Shown piece by piece: positions 54,565 through 64,000 of a DNA stretch of 64,000 bases (its first letter is position 1; the number at the start of each line of letters is the position of its first letter). The notes below the pieces were generated by a model, which was given only the letters and a program-made list of their open reading frames with translations, did not search any database and was not told the DNA's origin. Source of the DNA: Branchipolynoe longqiensis (lineage: Eukaryota; Annelida; Polychaeta; Phyllodocida; Polynoidae); assembly GCA_030323885.1 (NCBI GenBank), contig CM059194.1, forward strand, positions 4,937,691-5,001,690, written 5' to 3'. The position numbers and the translations under genes are program-made.

Positions 54565-54790
54565 ACCAGACTGGATGGCCAAATGAGTTGAGCGTCCGTC
54601 TCCCGTTTTGGTAGCTTGTGGGATTCAAACTCACACATTCAAACCCTGGTTGAGTCAAACCAATGACTTACAAATTTATACTTCTCACCTCCTAGCCAGG
54701 CACTCTGCATTATTAGGATATGGCAAGAAGCGGTGGAATGAAGAAGACCAATCGTCCGCGATTGACATTTTCTCTGCTTAATCAATTAAG
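54565..54790 (+). mobile_element. SINE-1 with alternative tail
   Basis: Head GGATGGCCAAATGAGTTGAG with TCAAACCCTGGTTGAGTC, body CTTCTCACCTCCTAGCCAGG, tail GGAATGAAGAAGACCAATCG and TCTGCTTAATCAATTAAG. It provides the uninterrupted TTAA site used as comparison for M1. A 25-bp A run follows to 54820. Confidence 0.8.
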
Positions 54791-54821
54791 TTACTAAAAA
54801 AAAAAAAAAAAAAAAAAAAAC

Positions 54822-55153
54822 TGTAGTAGTCTGAACATGAGCTCTACTATCACGCGGTAGCAGCGGAGACTACGACGCCACTGGCGCAGTTCCACTACAC
54901 TGCGCTAGGTGGCGGCACGGGTCACCACCGGTCAGACCCTAGCCGGGCTGACCTCTACTGCGTGTGGTTGACCCACCCCCCACACACACCTATAGAGTCG
55001 ATGTGGGATCTGGCGAGTCAGGGGGCGGGTCAGACAACTACTGACACCGCGGAGAGCAGAGGTTTCAATAAACCAGGTGAAGCGTACACTGTATTGAATC
55101 TTGGTGTTCTTTCGTGAGAGAAAGGGTGAGTCGGAGGGCCGTGGGCCATTACA
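54822..55153 (+). mobile_element. Probable 5' LTR of a Gypsy-like element (LTR-B)
   Basis: Begins TGTAGTAGTCTGAACATG and ends GGGCCATTACA (TGTA...TACA ends, 332 bp), with AATAAA at 55067-55072. Directly after it lies TTGGTGCCGTCATC, like a primer-binding site, and then an ATG at 55180 opening a frame (MDVIREPASIGG) that enters the gap. The first ~225 bp recur inverted at 56111-56333. The internal region is hidden by N, so the superfamily is not proven. Confidence 0.55.
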
Positions 55154-55235
55154 TTGGTGCCGTCATCATCCTGCAATAATGGATGTGATTCGGGAGCCTG
55201 CTTCGATTGGGGGTGGGGCAGGTTGGGAGTCGTGT

Positions 55236-55734
55236 NNNNNNNNNNNNNNNNNNNNNNNNNNNNNNNNNNNNNNNNNNNNNNNNNNNNNNNNNNNNNNNNN
55301 NNNNNNNNNNNNNNNNNNNNNNNNNNNNNNNNNNNNNNNNNNNNNNNNNNNNNNNNNNNNNNNNNNNNNNNNNNNNNNNNNNNNNNNNNNNNNNNNNNNN
55401 NNNNNNNNNNNNNNNNNNNNNNNNNNNNNNNNNNNNNNNNNNNNNNNNNNNNNNNNNNNNNNNNNNNNNNNNNNNNNNNNNNNNNNNNNNNNNNNNNNNN
55501 NNNNNNNNNNNNNNNNNNNNNNNNNNNNNNNNNNNNNNNNNNNNNNNNNNNNNNNNNNNNNNNNNNNNNNNNNNNNNNNNNNNNNNNNNNNNNNNNNNNN
55601 NNNNNNNNNNNNNNNNNNNNNNNNNNNNNNNNNNNNNNNNNNNNNNNNNNNNNNNNNNNNNNNNNNNNNNNNNNNNNNNNNNNNNNNNNNNNNNNNNNNN
55701 NNNNNNNNNNNNNNNNNNNNNNNNNNNNNNNNNN
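55236..55734. other. Assembly gap (N)
   Basis: 499 unknown bases. It would have to contain the rest of the LTR element and the 5' exons of the Harbinger accessory gene, so its real length is probably larger. Confidence 0.99.
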
Positions 55735-57700
55735 CCCGTCAACTACCTCGACACTGACCACCTGTCGATGGAACAAGGTAAGGCCAACGAAACTGTACTG
55801 ATTATTGAAATGCTACTTGTACACACAACGGCCACACACATGTCGTGCAAACGACAAACAAATGTACATAAAATAAAAGACATCGACTACTATGCTACAT
55901 AATGTAGCTATTTTATATACAAGCTTAGCGACATGTATACTTCGCTTCATCCAGTTTGCATTCTCAAGAGTGCATCTTGTAGGAGCACAACAAATTACCA
56001 CTGAGGTAATTTTTGCCTGTGGACGGCTTCGACCTGCAGCGAACTAGTTTACTCCATTTAACGGTTAATTAATGTGAGTAACAACACCACCTAATATGAC
56101 ACCTGAAGTCAGTGGTTGTCTGACCCGCCCCCTGATTCGCCATATCCCACATCGACTCTATAGGTGTGTGTGGGGGGTGTGGCTCAACCACACGCAGTCG
56201 AGGTCAGGCCAGTTGGGGTCTGACCGGTGGTGACCCGTCCCGCCACCTAGCGCAGTGTAGTGGTACTGCGCTGGTGGCGTCGTAGTCTCCGCTGCTACCG
56301 CGTGATAGTAGAGCTCATGTTCAGACTACTACACTTACAACCGAGTTCAGTAACATTCGCACAAAACATAACCTAATTTATAATTTTTTTGCAGAAGGTG
56401 CCACAGAAGACTTGCTACTGGGGGCAGAGGAGGAGGTCGCCCAGGACATCCTCGTCGACGTAGAAGTCCAGTTGGACACTGACCTCGGCACACCTACAGA
56501 GAATGCAGCAGTAGAAGGTCGTCCCGCTGCCACCCAGCCTAGGCAACCCACAGAGCCAAGTAAGGATTTCTCTAGTAAAATGAAGCACTCGCTAACATTA
56601 TATGACACCGCATGCTAAATTGTCACCATCATGGTGTCTCTGGGATGTTTTGCTCTGTACAATTTGGTCGCTTTAAATCTGGTTATATAAATAAGGTGTA
56701 TACAACCTAGTGCTTTGCAAGCGAGTTATACGTGCAAAGGATGCAAAATGTAAACCTATATATGAACGACGGAAAAAGAAAAATATGTAAACAAAACATT
56801 GTTACAGGCTAATTTGGCATGGCCGGTGTACACACATTACGCCCATTTGTATGTTCTTTAGTATTTGGACGCTTTACATGTGGTTAGCGCACTAAAGGGT
56901 AGTACAACCTAGTGCTTTGAAAGTGGGTCATAGGTCCATATGATGGAGAATGTAAACCTCTATATAAACGCAGAAAAAAAAAATATGTCAACCACACAGT
57001 TTTACAGGCGGCTTATGCATGGCCACTGTACACACTATTTGCCTCCTTTTTTATGTTCATGGCCACTACACTGGTTTTCCATGTACGCGCATATATCTAC
57101 CAATGTGGTTAGATTAAAAGATTACAAGTAAGAAAAGTTCATGTAACGCTAATGAAGGCCAATGCGCTTAACTACTGTGCGTCACCAAATTATGTACCTA
57201 ATTGAAAATACGGAAAAAACATTTTGCTAGTTATTAACACCAACGCTATTGTTATTCCAGCCACGCCGAGACGCACCACGAAAGGCGTTGGAAAGAACGA
57301 GCGGGTGATGACCAACCTCATCTCCCAGTTCATCACCGCCCAGCGCGAAACCGCCGCCCTCTTCCACGACCATGAACAAAGGAGGATGGAACGGGAGATG
57401 GACATGGAGGAACGGCGCCTTGGAAGGGAGGTTAAGATGGAGGAAAATCGTCAGCAAAGAGAGAAGGAGAACCACGCTGAACATAGAAAACACGAAGAGA
57501 GGATTGTCAGGCTGATCCTGGCCGGCCAGCGTACATCACCACCAACGCAACAACATTTCCAAAGTGCTACGACAGAGGGTCTCACACGCATTACCCTACT
57601 CACCCCACAACAGCAACAACAGCCACAACAGCAACAACAGCCACAACCTGGACCCTCACATGACATTAGTCCCACTGCAAGCTATTTTGAATACAAATAA
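55735..57700 (+). CDS. PIF/Harbinger accessory (Myb/SANT-type) protein, 3' exons
   Basis: Three exons with matching phases: 55735-55776 (donor GTAAGG), 56395-56561 (acceptor TTTTTTTGCAG, donor GTAAGG) and 57260-57700 (acceptor TTATTCCAG, stop TAA), each junction splitting a codon after its first base. A polyadenylation signal AATAAA lies at 57877. The visible protein is acidic, then Pro/Thr-rich, then a long charged helix (residues rich in E, R, K: MEREMDMEERRLGREVKM) and a Gln/Pro tail (QQQQQPQQQQQPQPGPS). Harbinger elements carry a Myb-like DNA-binding partner gene with such a C-terminus; the DNA-binding domain itself would be upstream in the gap. The nuclease gene is convergent at 58738-59996. 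The assignment rests on this pairing more than on a domain I can see. Confidence 0.65.
56111..56333 (-). mobile_element. Inverted LTR-B fragment in an intron
   Basis: Reverse complement of the first ~225 bp of the LTR at 54822 (ends TGTAGTAGTCTGAACATG at 56333), truncated after ACCACTGAC. It lies in the first visible intron of the accessory gene, so either it inserted there or the gap region is misjoined. Confidence 0.75.
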
Positions 57701-58019
57701 CCTAACATCTATGACATTTGTGGGATGACAGTTGTGTGTAAAGGTTTAGGGCGATTTATGTAAGCCTTTTTAGGAAACAGTATAGTCCAAATTTGTTGCC
57801 CATTTACCGTCGTTCATGCCAGGCTATTTGTTTACTGTGTATTCCTTGAAACGTGACCTTTCCTACTTGCCATTTCAATAAAATGTGCTAGTAGTTCCCA
57901 ATCTTATTTGTTTGTTCCATGTTTTGTACCCACTTACATCTCAGATTTTTTGGACTATCTCGGGACTTGCCTGAAGAATTACTTATATAGCAATTGATTT
58001 CCAGTGTTTAACTCTGTTA

Positions 58020-58600
58020 CTAATGCAGTGTTACATCGCATATTGTTTATGTGAAATATTCATTACGATTGGAAGGACACACAAAAAACGGAAACATAAA
58101 TGCCATTTTAATGTACTTTATTTACACGTTTAGCCGCTTCAGGAAGGTAATTAGATGATATTATGGTGACATCCATATAATGCTAACATCCAAGCAACAT
58201 CGAAGCTTAAAGCGGGACAGATCAAGATTTAGTGACAACTTTACAGTCATGTAAACTTTACAGTTATGCCATTTATGCCAAATCAGGCAGCAGGACCCAA
58301 TATCCCACTGATTCAGCTTAGGCTGATATTGCGCTAACCAGTAATTGCCCTATTCTATAAATGTTGTGCACTAGGCTATGAAACGACAAGTAGCAATTTT
58401 TAAGTAATCTTGTGAGAGAAATGATTAGCATTTCCTAACTTTCTTCATAATGAAGTGTTATTACATGCACAATCGCTTACGTAAAATACTAATTATTATT
58501 AGGACCAAACAAAACGGCACAAACTTGCAATTTAATAACATTTATTTACACGTGTAGCCGCTTCATCAGTGAACTTATATGATATAATGGTGACGTCGTC
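58020..58600. repeat. Direct duplication of ~150 bp with spacer
   Basis: Segments 58020-58170 and 58448-58600 share CTAATGCAGTGTTA / ATAATGAAGTGTTA, ACACAAAAAACGG / CAAACAAAACGG and TTTATTTACACGT.TAGCCGCTTCA in order. The second copy supplies TTTATT (58541), the minus-strand AATAAA of the nuclease gene. A SINE-1 fragment lies between them. Confidence 0.7.
58285..58415 (-). mobile_element. SINE-1 fragment (minus strand)
   Basis: CAGGACCCAATATCCCACTG, GCTAACCAGTAATTGCCCTA and GGCTATGAAACGACAAGTAG match the SINE-1 body reversed. It sits between the convergent Harbinger genes. Confidence 0.75.
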
Positions 58601-58737
58601 AAGCCCCTTCAAGTATACCACTATGGTCCACACAAACAATATGCGGCCACTTACGTTAGTGTTCATCATACTAATTGGCGAATTGGTTGAGTAAAACCAA
58701 ACTATATGCGCCGACGCAAATCGTGTTAGCTTATTTT

Positions 58738-59996
58738 CTAGCAGTGTGTTGTGCGCAAAACTTTATGGGCTTTGCAGCGCCCGAAAGTGTTCTCTATCGT
58801 CATCCGGGCGCGCGACAGTCGGTAGTTAAAGTTTGTCTGTTCCCTGGTTAGTCGGCCTGTGTCAGAAAACGCTTTCATCAACCAGGGACGCAGAGGGTAA
58901 GCCGGGTCGCCCAGAATGACCACAGGGACTGTTGCATTACCAAGCTGGCGGGGCCTGTCGGGGAAGAGGATGCCTGCCTCAGCTTTCTCGAATAGCGACG
59001 AGTTGGCCAACACGCGCGCATCGTGCACCCTACCTGGCCAACCCGCCGCAATGTTGAGCACTTGGTATTGATGGTCGCACATCACTTGAGCGACTATGGA
59101 GTAATACCCCTTCCGGTTGTGGTAGTCGGTGTGGTGCTGCCGGGGGGCCATGATGGGTATGTGGGTGCCTTCTATAACTCCGCCACAGTTTGGAAAACCA
59201 AATCGAGATTCGAAGCCCTCGATGATCTCAGTTAGGCGCTCCGCATTCGGCAACTTTATATACTGTGGCAGCAGGACGCGGACAATCGCAGCGCAGGTGT
59301 CGTGAAAAATCACGCAACACGTACACTTCGCTATTCCGAATAGATGCCCGACTCCCCGATAGCCCGCTCCCGTCGCCAGCAACCAGAGGGTCACTGCCCG
59401 CACTTCGACAGAAATGCACCTAGAAAAAGTGACAGAAAATAAACAAAATATTTAAGAAATGTGCAAGGTGCAAATGAGTGCAGCGTATGTTTCACATAAC
59501 ACATTAACTATCGCTGACGTGACAATATTATTTAATCATATATACAAATAATCTAGATGTAAACACGGAATCGACATTTAGGTAAAATTGTTGTAACCAG
59601 CGAGCCGGCCTATTGACCCGAAGTGACCTACTATAGTAGTAACATTAGATGCACTGTTTACATTTGGGAAGCACGCTGACCTACTTAGTGTTTGCCAGAG
59701 CCGCTCACGCGGGCACCCATAGGCCCGCTGATACTCACCACTCTTTTTGTATATAAAATTTGGCCTGAATCCTTAAGCATTGGATATTGTATGGCAGACA
59801 GCTCTATTTAACTAGTACTGGATGCAGTAACGGAGCAGTAGCACCATACCTGCGCATATTCGTGTCGGCACGGGCAATTTCGGCGCGGAGTTTCTGCACG
59901 ATGTGCTCGAATGTTGCCCGCCGCATTCGGAAATTGGCCAACCATTCCTCATCCCCAAACGTACGGAGCACAATGTCCCTCCACCAGTGGACAGAC
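58738..59996 (-). CDS. PIF/Harbinger transposase nuclease (HARBI1-like)
   Basis: Two visible exons: 59850-59996 (acceptor ACTATTCCAG, donor GTATGG) and 58738-59419 (acceptor TTTTTCTAG), joined in consistent phase (AG+G). Exon one encodes VHWWRDIVLRTFGDEEW and FRMRRATFEHIVQKLR, the N-terminal part of HARBI1-like proteins. The next has the helix-turn-helix-like WLLATGAGYRGVGHLFGI and the DDE nuclease domain. The second Asp (ILGDPAYPL) and final Glu (TIENTFGRCK) are present. The first acidic residue is Glu in GGVIEGTHIPI where the family has Asp (GAIDGTHI). Acts by cutting at terminal inverted repeats with TWA target sites. The frame is otherwise intact. A 5' first exon upstream of 59996 is expected but I could not place it. 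Confidence 0.85.
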
Positions 59997-59999
59997 CTG

Positions 60000-60784
60000 G
60001 AATAGTAGTGATTGGGGAGAACATTTAGGTAAAGAGAGAAGACTACTTCGTTTCATGCAGTTTGCGTCATATTATTCGCCCTAACGTCCACAGCTTTATG
60101 GACACTAAAGCCGCAACAACAATTTAAAACAACGAAAAAAAAAATAGCAATACCACACAAGAATGGAGGGCGGCAACTAGTCCGATTCATGTAGATCGGA
60201 TTCTATAGATAGGGCTCAAGTGCGCCGCCTCCGTCACTAACAAAAAAAACAAAAAAATGTAAATCACAGTACTGCAAGGCACAGGTTAGCATGGGTCAAG
60301 CTGTCACTATACTTGCAAATTCGCCCAAATACTAAAATTTTGTGTAAACAAGTAAATGTATTGTGCATTATACGCCGTTGTACACATTTGGTGTTATGTG
60401 AGAAAAGAGATTAATAATTGGGCCTATATATTTGCTATTGCTTCTAGCCTATGCGAGCCGATTTGTGTACAGAAGTACACAAGCTTTAGCGCCATCATGA
60501 TACAAGCGAGTGGTGACAGCACTGGATCTCAATACTTACCGGACTGTAAGTACGGGGTGGATATGTAAAAGGTACAAGTACTTGTGGTTAGATGATAAGA
60601 ATGACAACTACATTCGAGCAAGAAAACACACTCGATAGTTCAAATAGCTGAAGATAAAACACGTTAGCTGAATGCCTACCTTTGCCGAACCCACTGAACC
60701 CTCTCCGGCCGAGCTTGCAGAGTCAAGATCGCTATTATTTGCAGGACAAATCCCCCCGCCTCCCCCCCCCCCCCCCCCAATAGA
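60000..60784. other. Upstream region of the nuclease gene
   Basis: Unique AT-rich sequence and a C run at 60761-60778. On the minus strand, frames around 60680-60740 (NNSDLDSASS) may be the decayed continuation of the second Harbinger nuclease. No terminal inverted repeat found. Confidence 0.4.
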
Positions 60785-62129
60785 ATTGGTTAGAACTGTA
60801 CCCCAAGATCTGCCCAGATGAACTTGTAGTCCGTGTCTACAAGCGCCAACAGGACCAGGGAGTAAAACCCCTTGTAATTGTAATAGAGTGACCCACTCTT
60901 TGGAGGGCACCGGCAGGCGATGTACTTCCCATCCAGAGCGCCACAGGTATGGGGGAAGTTCCACTTCTCCAGGAATTGGTCGGCGATGGCATGCCATCCT
61001 TGTGGAGTTGTGGGCCACGAAACAATGATAGAAAAGGACTTGGGTGTCAAGGTGGACAACAAACTGACATTCAGCGACCACATCCAGGAAGCCGCCAACA
61101 GAGCTAATGGAATACTGGCTATCATTCGAAGATCGTACACATACCTAGATGAGGATGTTGTGCGCAGACTGTACACATCCCTTGCACATCCACTTTTGGA
61201 ATATGGAAATGTTGTCTGGTCACCACTCTACAGGAAGGATGCTGAGTCAATTGAGAGGATCCAAAGAAGGGCAACGAAGCTTGTACATGGATTCGATGAA
61301 ATACCCTATGAACAATGTATGCGTCATTTGAAGATCTCAAGCATGTACTACAGACCGGCCCGGGGGATAGGATTGAAGTATTCAAATATCTCCATGGTAT
61401 CTACAAGACAGGCATCCCCCTTATCAGAGACTCCAACACCAGTACCAGAGGCCACTCCCTGAAGCTGAGGAAGCGGTACTCCAGACTGGACCTGCGACAC
61501 AACTTTTCAGCTTTAGGGTGGTTGACCTGTGGAATGACCTGCCAGAGAGTGTTGTAGCAGCAGAGTCGGTGAACTGTTTCAAGTCCCGACTGGATGCATA
61601 CTGGTCAAGCATTACATATATCTTGGAGCCAGTGACAGTTGCTACGATCCACCATATCTGAAGAACTGTCTCCATTTCTATTAATTAAGAGCGGCTAACA
61701 GATCCAAGGCCTATTATAGCTGTATCCTATTGATTGATTGATTGATGACCTCCTCCAGGTACTCATCGATGAGGGCCTGACACACTTCATGCACGTTGAG
61801 CGACGCCACCCGAACTTCATCGACGAGTATTTGTTCCCAGACATCAGGTGCTGCAGAGTAAGTGCGATCTTCAGCCCAGGCTTGAGCGGCACCCTCTATG
61901 TTGTATACTTTTTTGCGATCCTGGGTCCTACTCTCGCCACAATCTCATCAAACATCTGGGGAGGCATCCGCATAAAGTTGACGAACAATGCAGTGTCCTC
62001 ACTGCAGAGCTCAACAATAAGCTTGTCATACAACCCAAAGTGTGGCCGCCTCCTGATCCAGGGTCTGACCCACATTCTCTACTGCTGCCTCCTCCTTCTC
62101 CTATCGACACGGGCTGCCAGAAGAGCCAT
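60785..62129 (-). pseudogene. Second PIF/Harbinger nuclease, broken and split by a LINE
   Basis: Minus strand. ATG at 62127-62129 (MALLAARVDRRRRR), then WVRPWIRRRPHFGLYDKL, FVNFMRMPPQMFDEIV, LKIALTLQHLMSGNKYSS and VHEVCQALIDEYLEE. A LINE occupies ~61020-61743, after which the gene continues PTTPQGWHAIADQFLEKWNF, HTCGALDGKYIACRCP (first catalytic Asp retained), YYNYKGFYSLVLLALVD and FIWADLG. Two premature stops and one frame change are seen in the N-terminal half (TAG in place of a codon after RRRRQQ; another in YTT*R). The part with the second Asp and Glu is lost or scrambled beyond a C/G run near 60770. Distinct subfamily from the 58738 gene. Confidence 0.85.
61020..61743 (+). pseudogene. 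5'-truncated LINE (CR1/Jockey-like RT C-terminus)
   Basis: Plus strand. EKDLGVKVDNKLTFSDHIQE, RSYTYLDEDVVRRLYTSL, LLEYGNVVWSPLYRKDAES and IQRRATKLV in one frame, then VFKYLHGIYKTGIPLIRDSN, RGHSLKLRKRYSRLDLR in a second and a final SRLDAYWS segment in a third. This is the region after the polymerase palm in LINE ORF2. The 3' end is a TTGATTGATTGATTGATGA tail. Two frame changes mark it as dead. Placed exactly between two adjacent parts of the Harbinger gene. Confidence 0.85.
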
Positions 62130-62149
62130 GAGGTAGAGATCTAGCTCAT

Positions 62150-62631
62150 GTTGGTAAATGGTAACTCTGTAGTGATGCTGGAACTGTAGCTGGAGTGTAG
62201 GTGATACGCTCGCGATATGCTAGGGGTACGCTCGCGTACATTAGCGGAATATTGTGAGTATGTTATATACGTCAGCGACACACGCCGGGTGCCGGTTGTA
62301 TGTATGGCTAACATGTACAAACATACCCCAACATATCCTTAACATACTCCTAACATACGTCGATGTACACCTAACGTACATGTAGCGTATGTGGAACGTA
62401 TGAGCCACACGTCAATACACATTGGAAATTTTTAGCATGTACACAATTCTTTCAGAACCTCGATGCATGGCAACGTAAGATGATGTATAACGACGTATCC
62501 TGAACATACCTGACATATGCCCAACGTATACGTAACATATGACGACGTACACTGACGTGTTGGTCGAAAATCACATACGTCGGCATACGCTAAGGCTATA
62601 CGTCATAGTGTGACAGGCCCTTAAGCCAGAA
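62150..62631. mobile_element. CTGTCACA-type element e, right end visible
   Basis: Right terminus CATAGTGTGACAGGCCC against TTAA (62632-62635). The interior is packed with short AACATAC / AACGTATG / GACGTAC words in both orientations, like element c. No left terminus found; it begins where the Harbinger pseudogene 5' end stops. Confidence 0.55.
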
Positions 62632-62639
62632 AAGACAGC

Positions 62640-62745
62640 AGCATGTAGAGACCAGGGTAGTTCTTATAAGTCATAAGCGGCATATCGCATATGACAAGCT
62701 TATTGTTGAGCTGTGCAGTGAGGACACTGCGTCGTTCGTCAATCG
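62640..62745 (+). pseudogene. Harbinger nuclease fragment, opposite orientation
   Basis: On the plus strand RHIAYDKLIVELCSEDTASF repeats the N-terminal segment encoded on the minus strand at 62005-62050, and the following TCGACACGGGCTGCC matches 62104-62118 in the plus orientation. So pieces of the same gene lie head to head around element e. Confidence 0.65.
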
Positions 62746-62799
62746 ACACGGGCTGCCGCTGCATAAGTTGGCACCATGGGAAAGCTGGGAATTATTGGC

Positions 62800-63407
62800 A
62801 CCACCTGGTGCTCCTCTTTTTACTCTCATTATAAATTGTTTGAATATTTTTAGTTATTAAATATATATATAAATATATATATTTATGTTTATATTTATTA
62901 TATACAAATACATACAAATATTTATGCAGTAACTAAATATATATACATAGAGTAAACATGCAAATCAGTGGATATAATCACGAGATATGTGCCTGGAGGT
63001 AATTTTAATTTCACTAATTCCATGTTGGTTGTGAAGAAATGGTTATGGAGCAATGAATACAAAAAATGGGAATGTAAAACATAAACATTTTGAGGGTTTT
63101 ACTTCAATGTTTAAGTCAATTTTTGGATTGGCGTTTACAGGGTTTTGCGCATGAATTCTTCACATAATTATCTCACTCAAATTGTTGAATATTTTAAAAA
63201 TTCAAAAAACATATTGCTTCTGATTCACTGGAGCTTCCAGTGAAATTATAACTGAATGTTTGGACCCCTTTGACAATTTAGGGAGGGTCCTGGCCGGTGC
63301 CTAGACAAGTGTTATCGCATGTCATGCATAAAAAGTCATTCAGATTGCCCGTGCTAGTGTGTTTTTCCTCTGCTTATCACATATCTTTCAATTTCTTCCA
63401 CCCGCAT
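62800..63407. other. AT-rich sequence, no gene seen
   Basis: ATATATATAAATATATAT-type runs at 62860-62950. Nothing else recognised. Confidence 0.45.
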
Positions 63408-63485
63408 GAACCAGACGGGATGGCCGAATGAGTTAGAGCATCCGTCTCCCGTTGTAAAAATATACGGATTTTCGGTTCGGAATTA
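63408..63485 (+). mobile_element. SINE-1 tRNA-like head fragment
   Basis: GACGGGATGGCCGAATGAGT then TAGAGCATCCGTCTCCCG (Leu-like A-box region) followed by a decayed B-box region TTTTCGGTTCGGAATT. Not a tRNA gene: no acceptor stem closes. Confidence 0.6.
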
Positions 63486-64000
63486 TATATTGGCAGAGAC
63501 CATTATTATCCTCGGGCGACGGAGTGGGGACCAAAGTTATGTAATAAGAAAAGCAATGGGTGCCCACTCACTGTGTGACATATTAGACTAGGGGAGATAT
63601 ATGTTAATACATAGTGCCCGAGATTATGACGAGATGTTCCTATATAAGAGAGAGTTAATGTTTGGTGAAATGTTCCCTCTATGCACCAGAAAGGATGCAA
63701 GTGGAGGAAAAGGACATCTTTAATATATATATATATTTATTGTAACTGTCTGCAACTACCTGTTACCACAGGGCCGATGGGCAAACACACCAGCCATACT
63801 GCATACATTATGTACACAACCTGCAGCTGGGTTGGGTGACCGCTGCCCGCGGGGGGAGGGGGGTGCATTGCCCCTCAGGCTGTGGAGGGTGCCTGATTGG
63901 CTGGCTGTGGGAGGTCCAGTCCCTTACACCCCCGTTCCCCACCTGACCACACTAGCCTCACTTTGATATTGATTATTCTAGAGACTGCTCCAGACACACT
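63486..64000. other. No gene seen
   Basis: TA run near 63725-63735, G-rich patch at 63850-63863. No recognisable feature. Confidence 0.4.

Noticed and set aside
63408..63485. tRNA-Leu gene
   Set aside because: The A-box region is good, but the B-box arm and acceptor stem do not close, and related heads elsewhere continue into SINE bodies.

Overview
This looks like a non-coding, repeat-saturated stretch of an animal nuclear genome. The support is spliceosomal introns, three tRNA-headed SINE families, LINEs, PIF/Harbinger and Ngaro-type elements, and very abundant minisatellites. A marine invertebrate, possibly a mollusc, fits the repeat mix, but nothing here fixes the species. I see no convincing host gene, rRNA or functional tRNA gene. 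Every recognisable protein belongs to a transposable element. Two runs of N (10571-11068 and 55236-55734) are assembly gaps.

Layout. 0.5-4.65 kb: a solo LTR, a TTAA-flanked MITE, and a 53/63-bp minisatellite split by a second solo LTR of the same family. 4.65-10.57 kb: an almost complete Ngaro-like tyrosine-recombinase retrotransposon on the minus strand (gag, RT-RNase H, recombinase) with split direct repeats; it is disabled by two stops and a 1-base deletion. 11-27 kb: mainly tandem arrays (23-bp satellite, polypyrimidine, CACC, 10-bp, GGGTGT, 75-bp, polypurine), with SINEs and a solo Ngaro terminus. 27-30 kb: a 33-bp minisatellite cut by a 5'-truncated LINE. 30-49 kb: nested SINEs, solo LTRs, a second solo Ngaro terminus, a 21-bp array and a dense set of TTAA-type DNA elements. 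51-52 kb: a 43-bp array grown inside a SINE. 54.8-62.7 kb: an LTR element edge, a PIF/Harbinger element (spliced accessory gene plus nuclease gene, convergent), and a second Harbinger nuclease split by a LINE. The last 1.3 kb holds only a SINE head.

How the parts relate. The window reads as a stack of insertions whose order can often be inferred from intact duplications or uninterrupted relatives. The most unusual set is a group of non-autonomous elements ending in a CTGTCACA-like motif next to TTAA. Each carries an internal array of a different 10-11-bp word, roughly one helical turn, and several sit inside or directly against a second TTAA MITE family. Which transposase moves them is not shown here; the two Harbinger nucleases are the only DNA-transposon enzymes visible.
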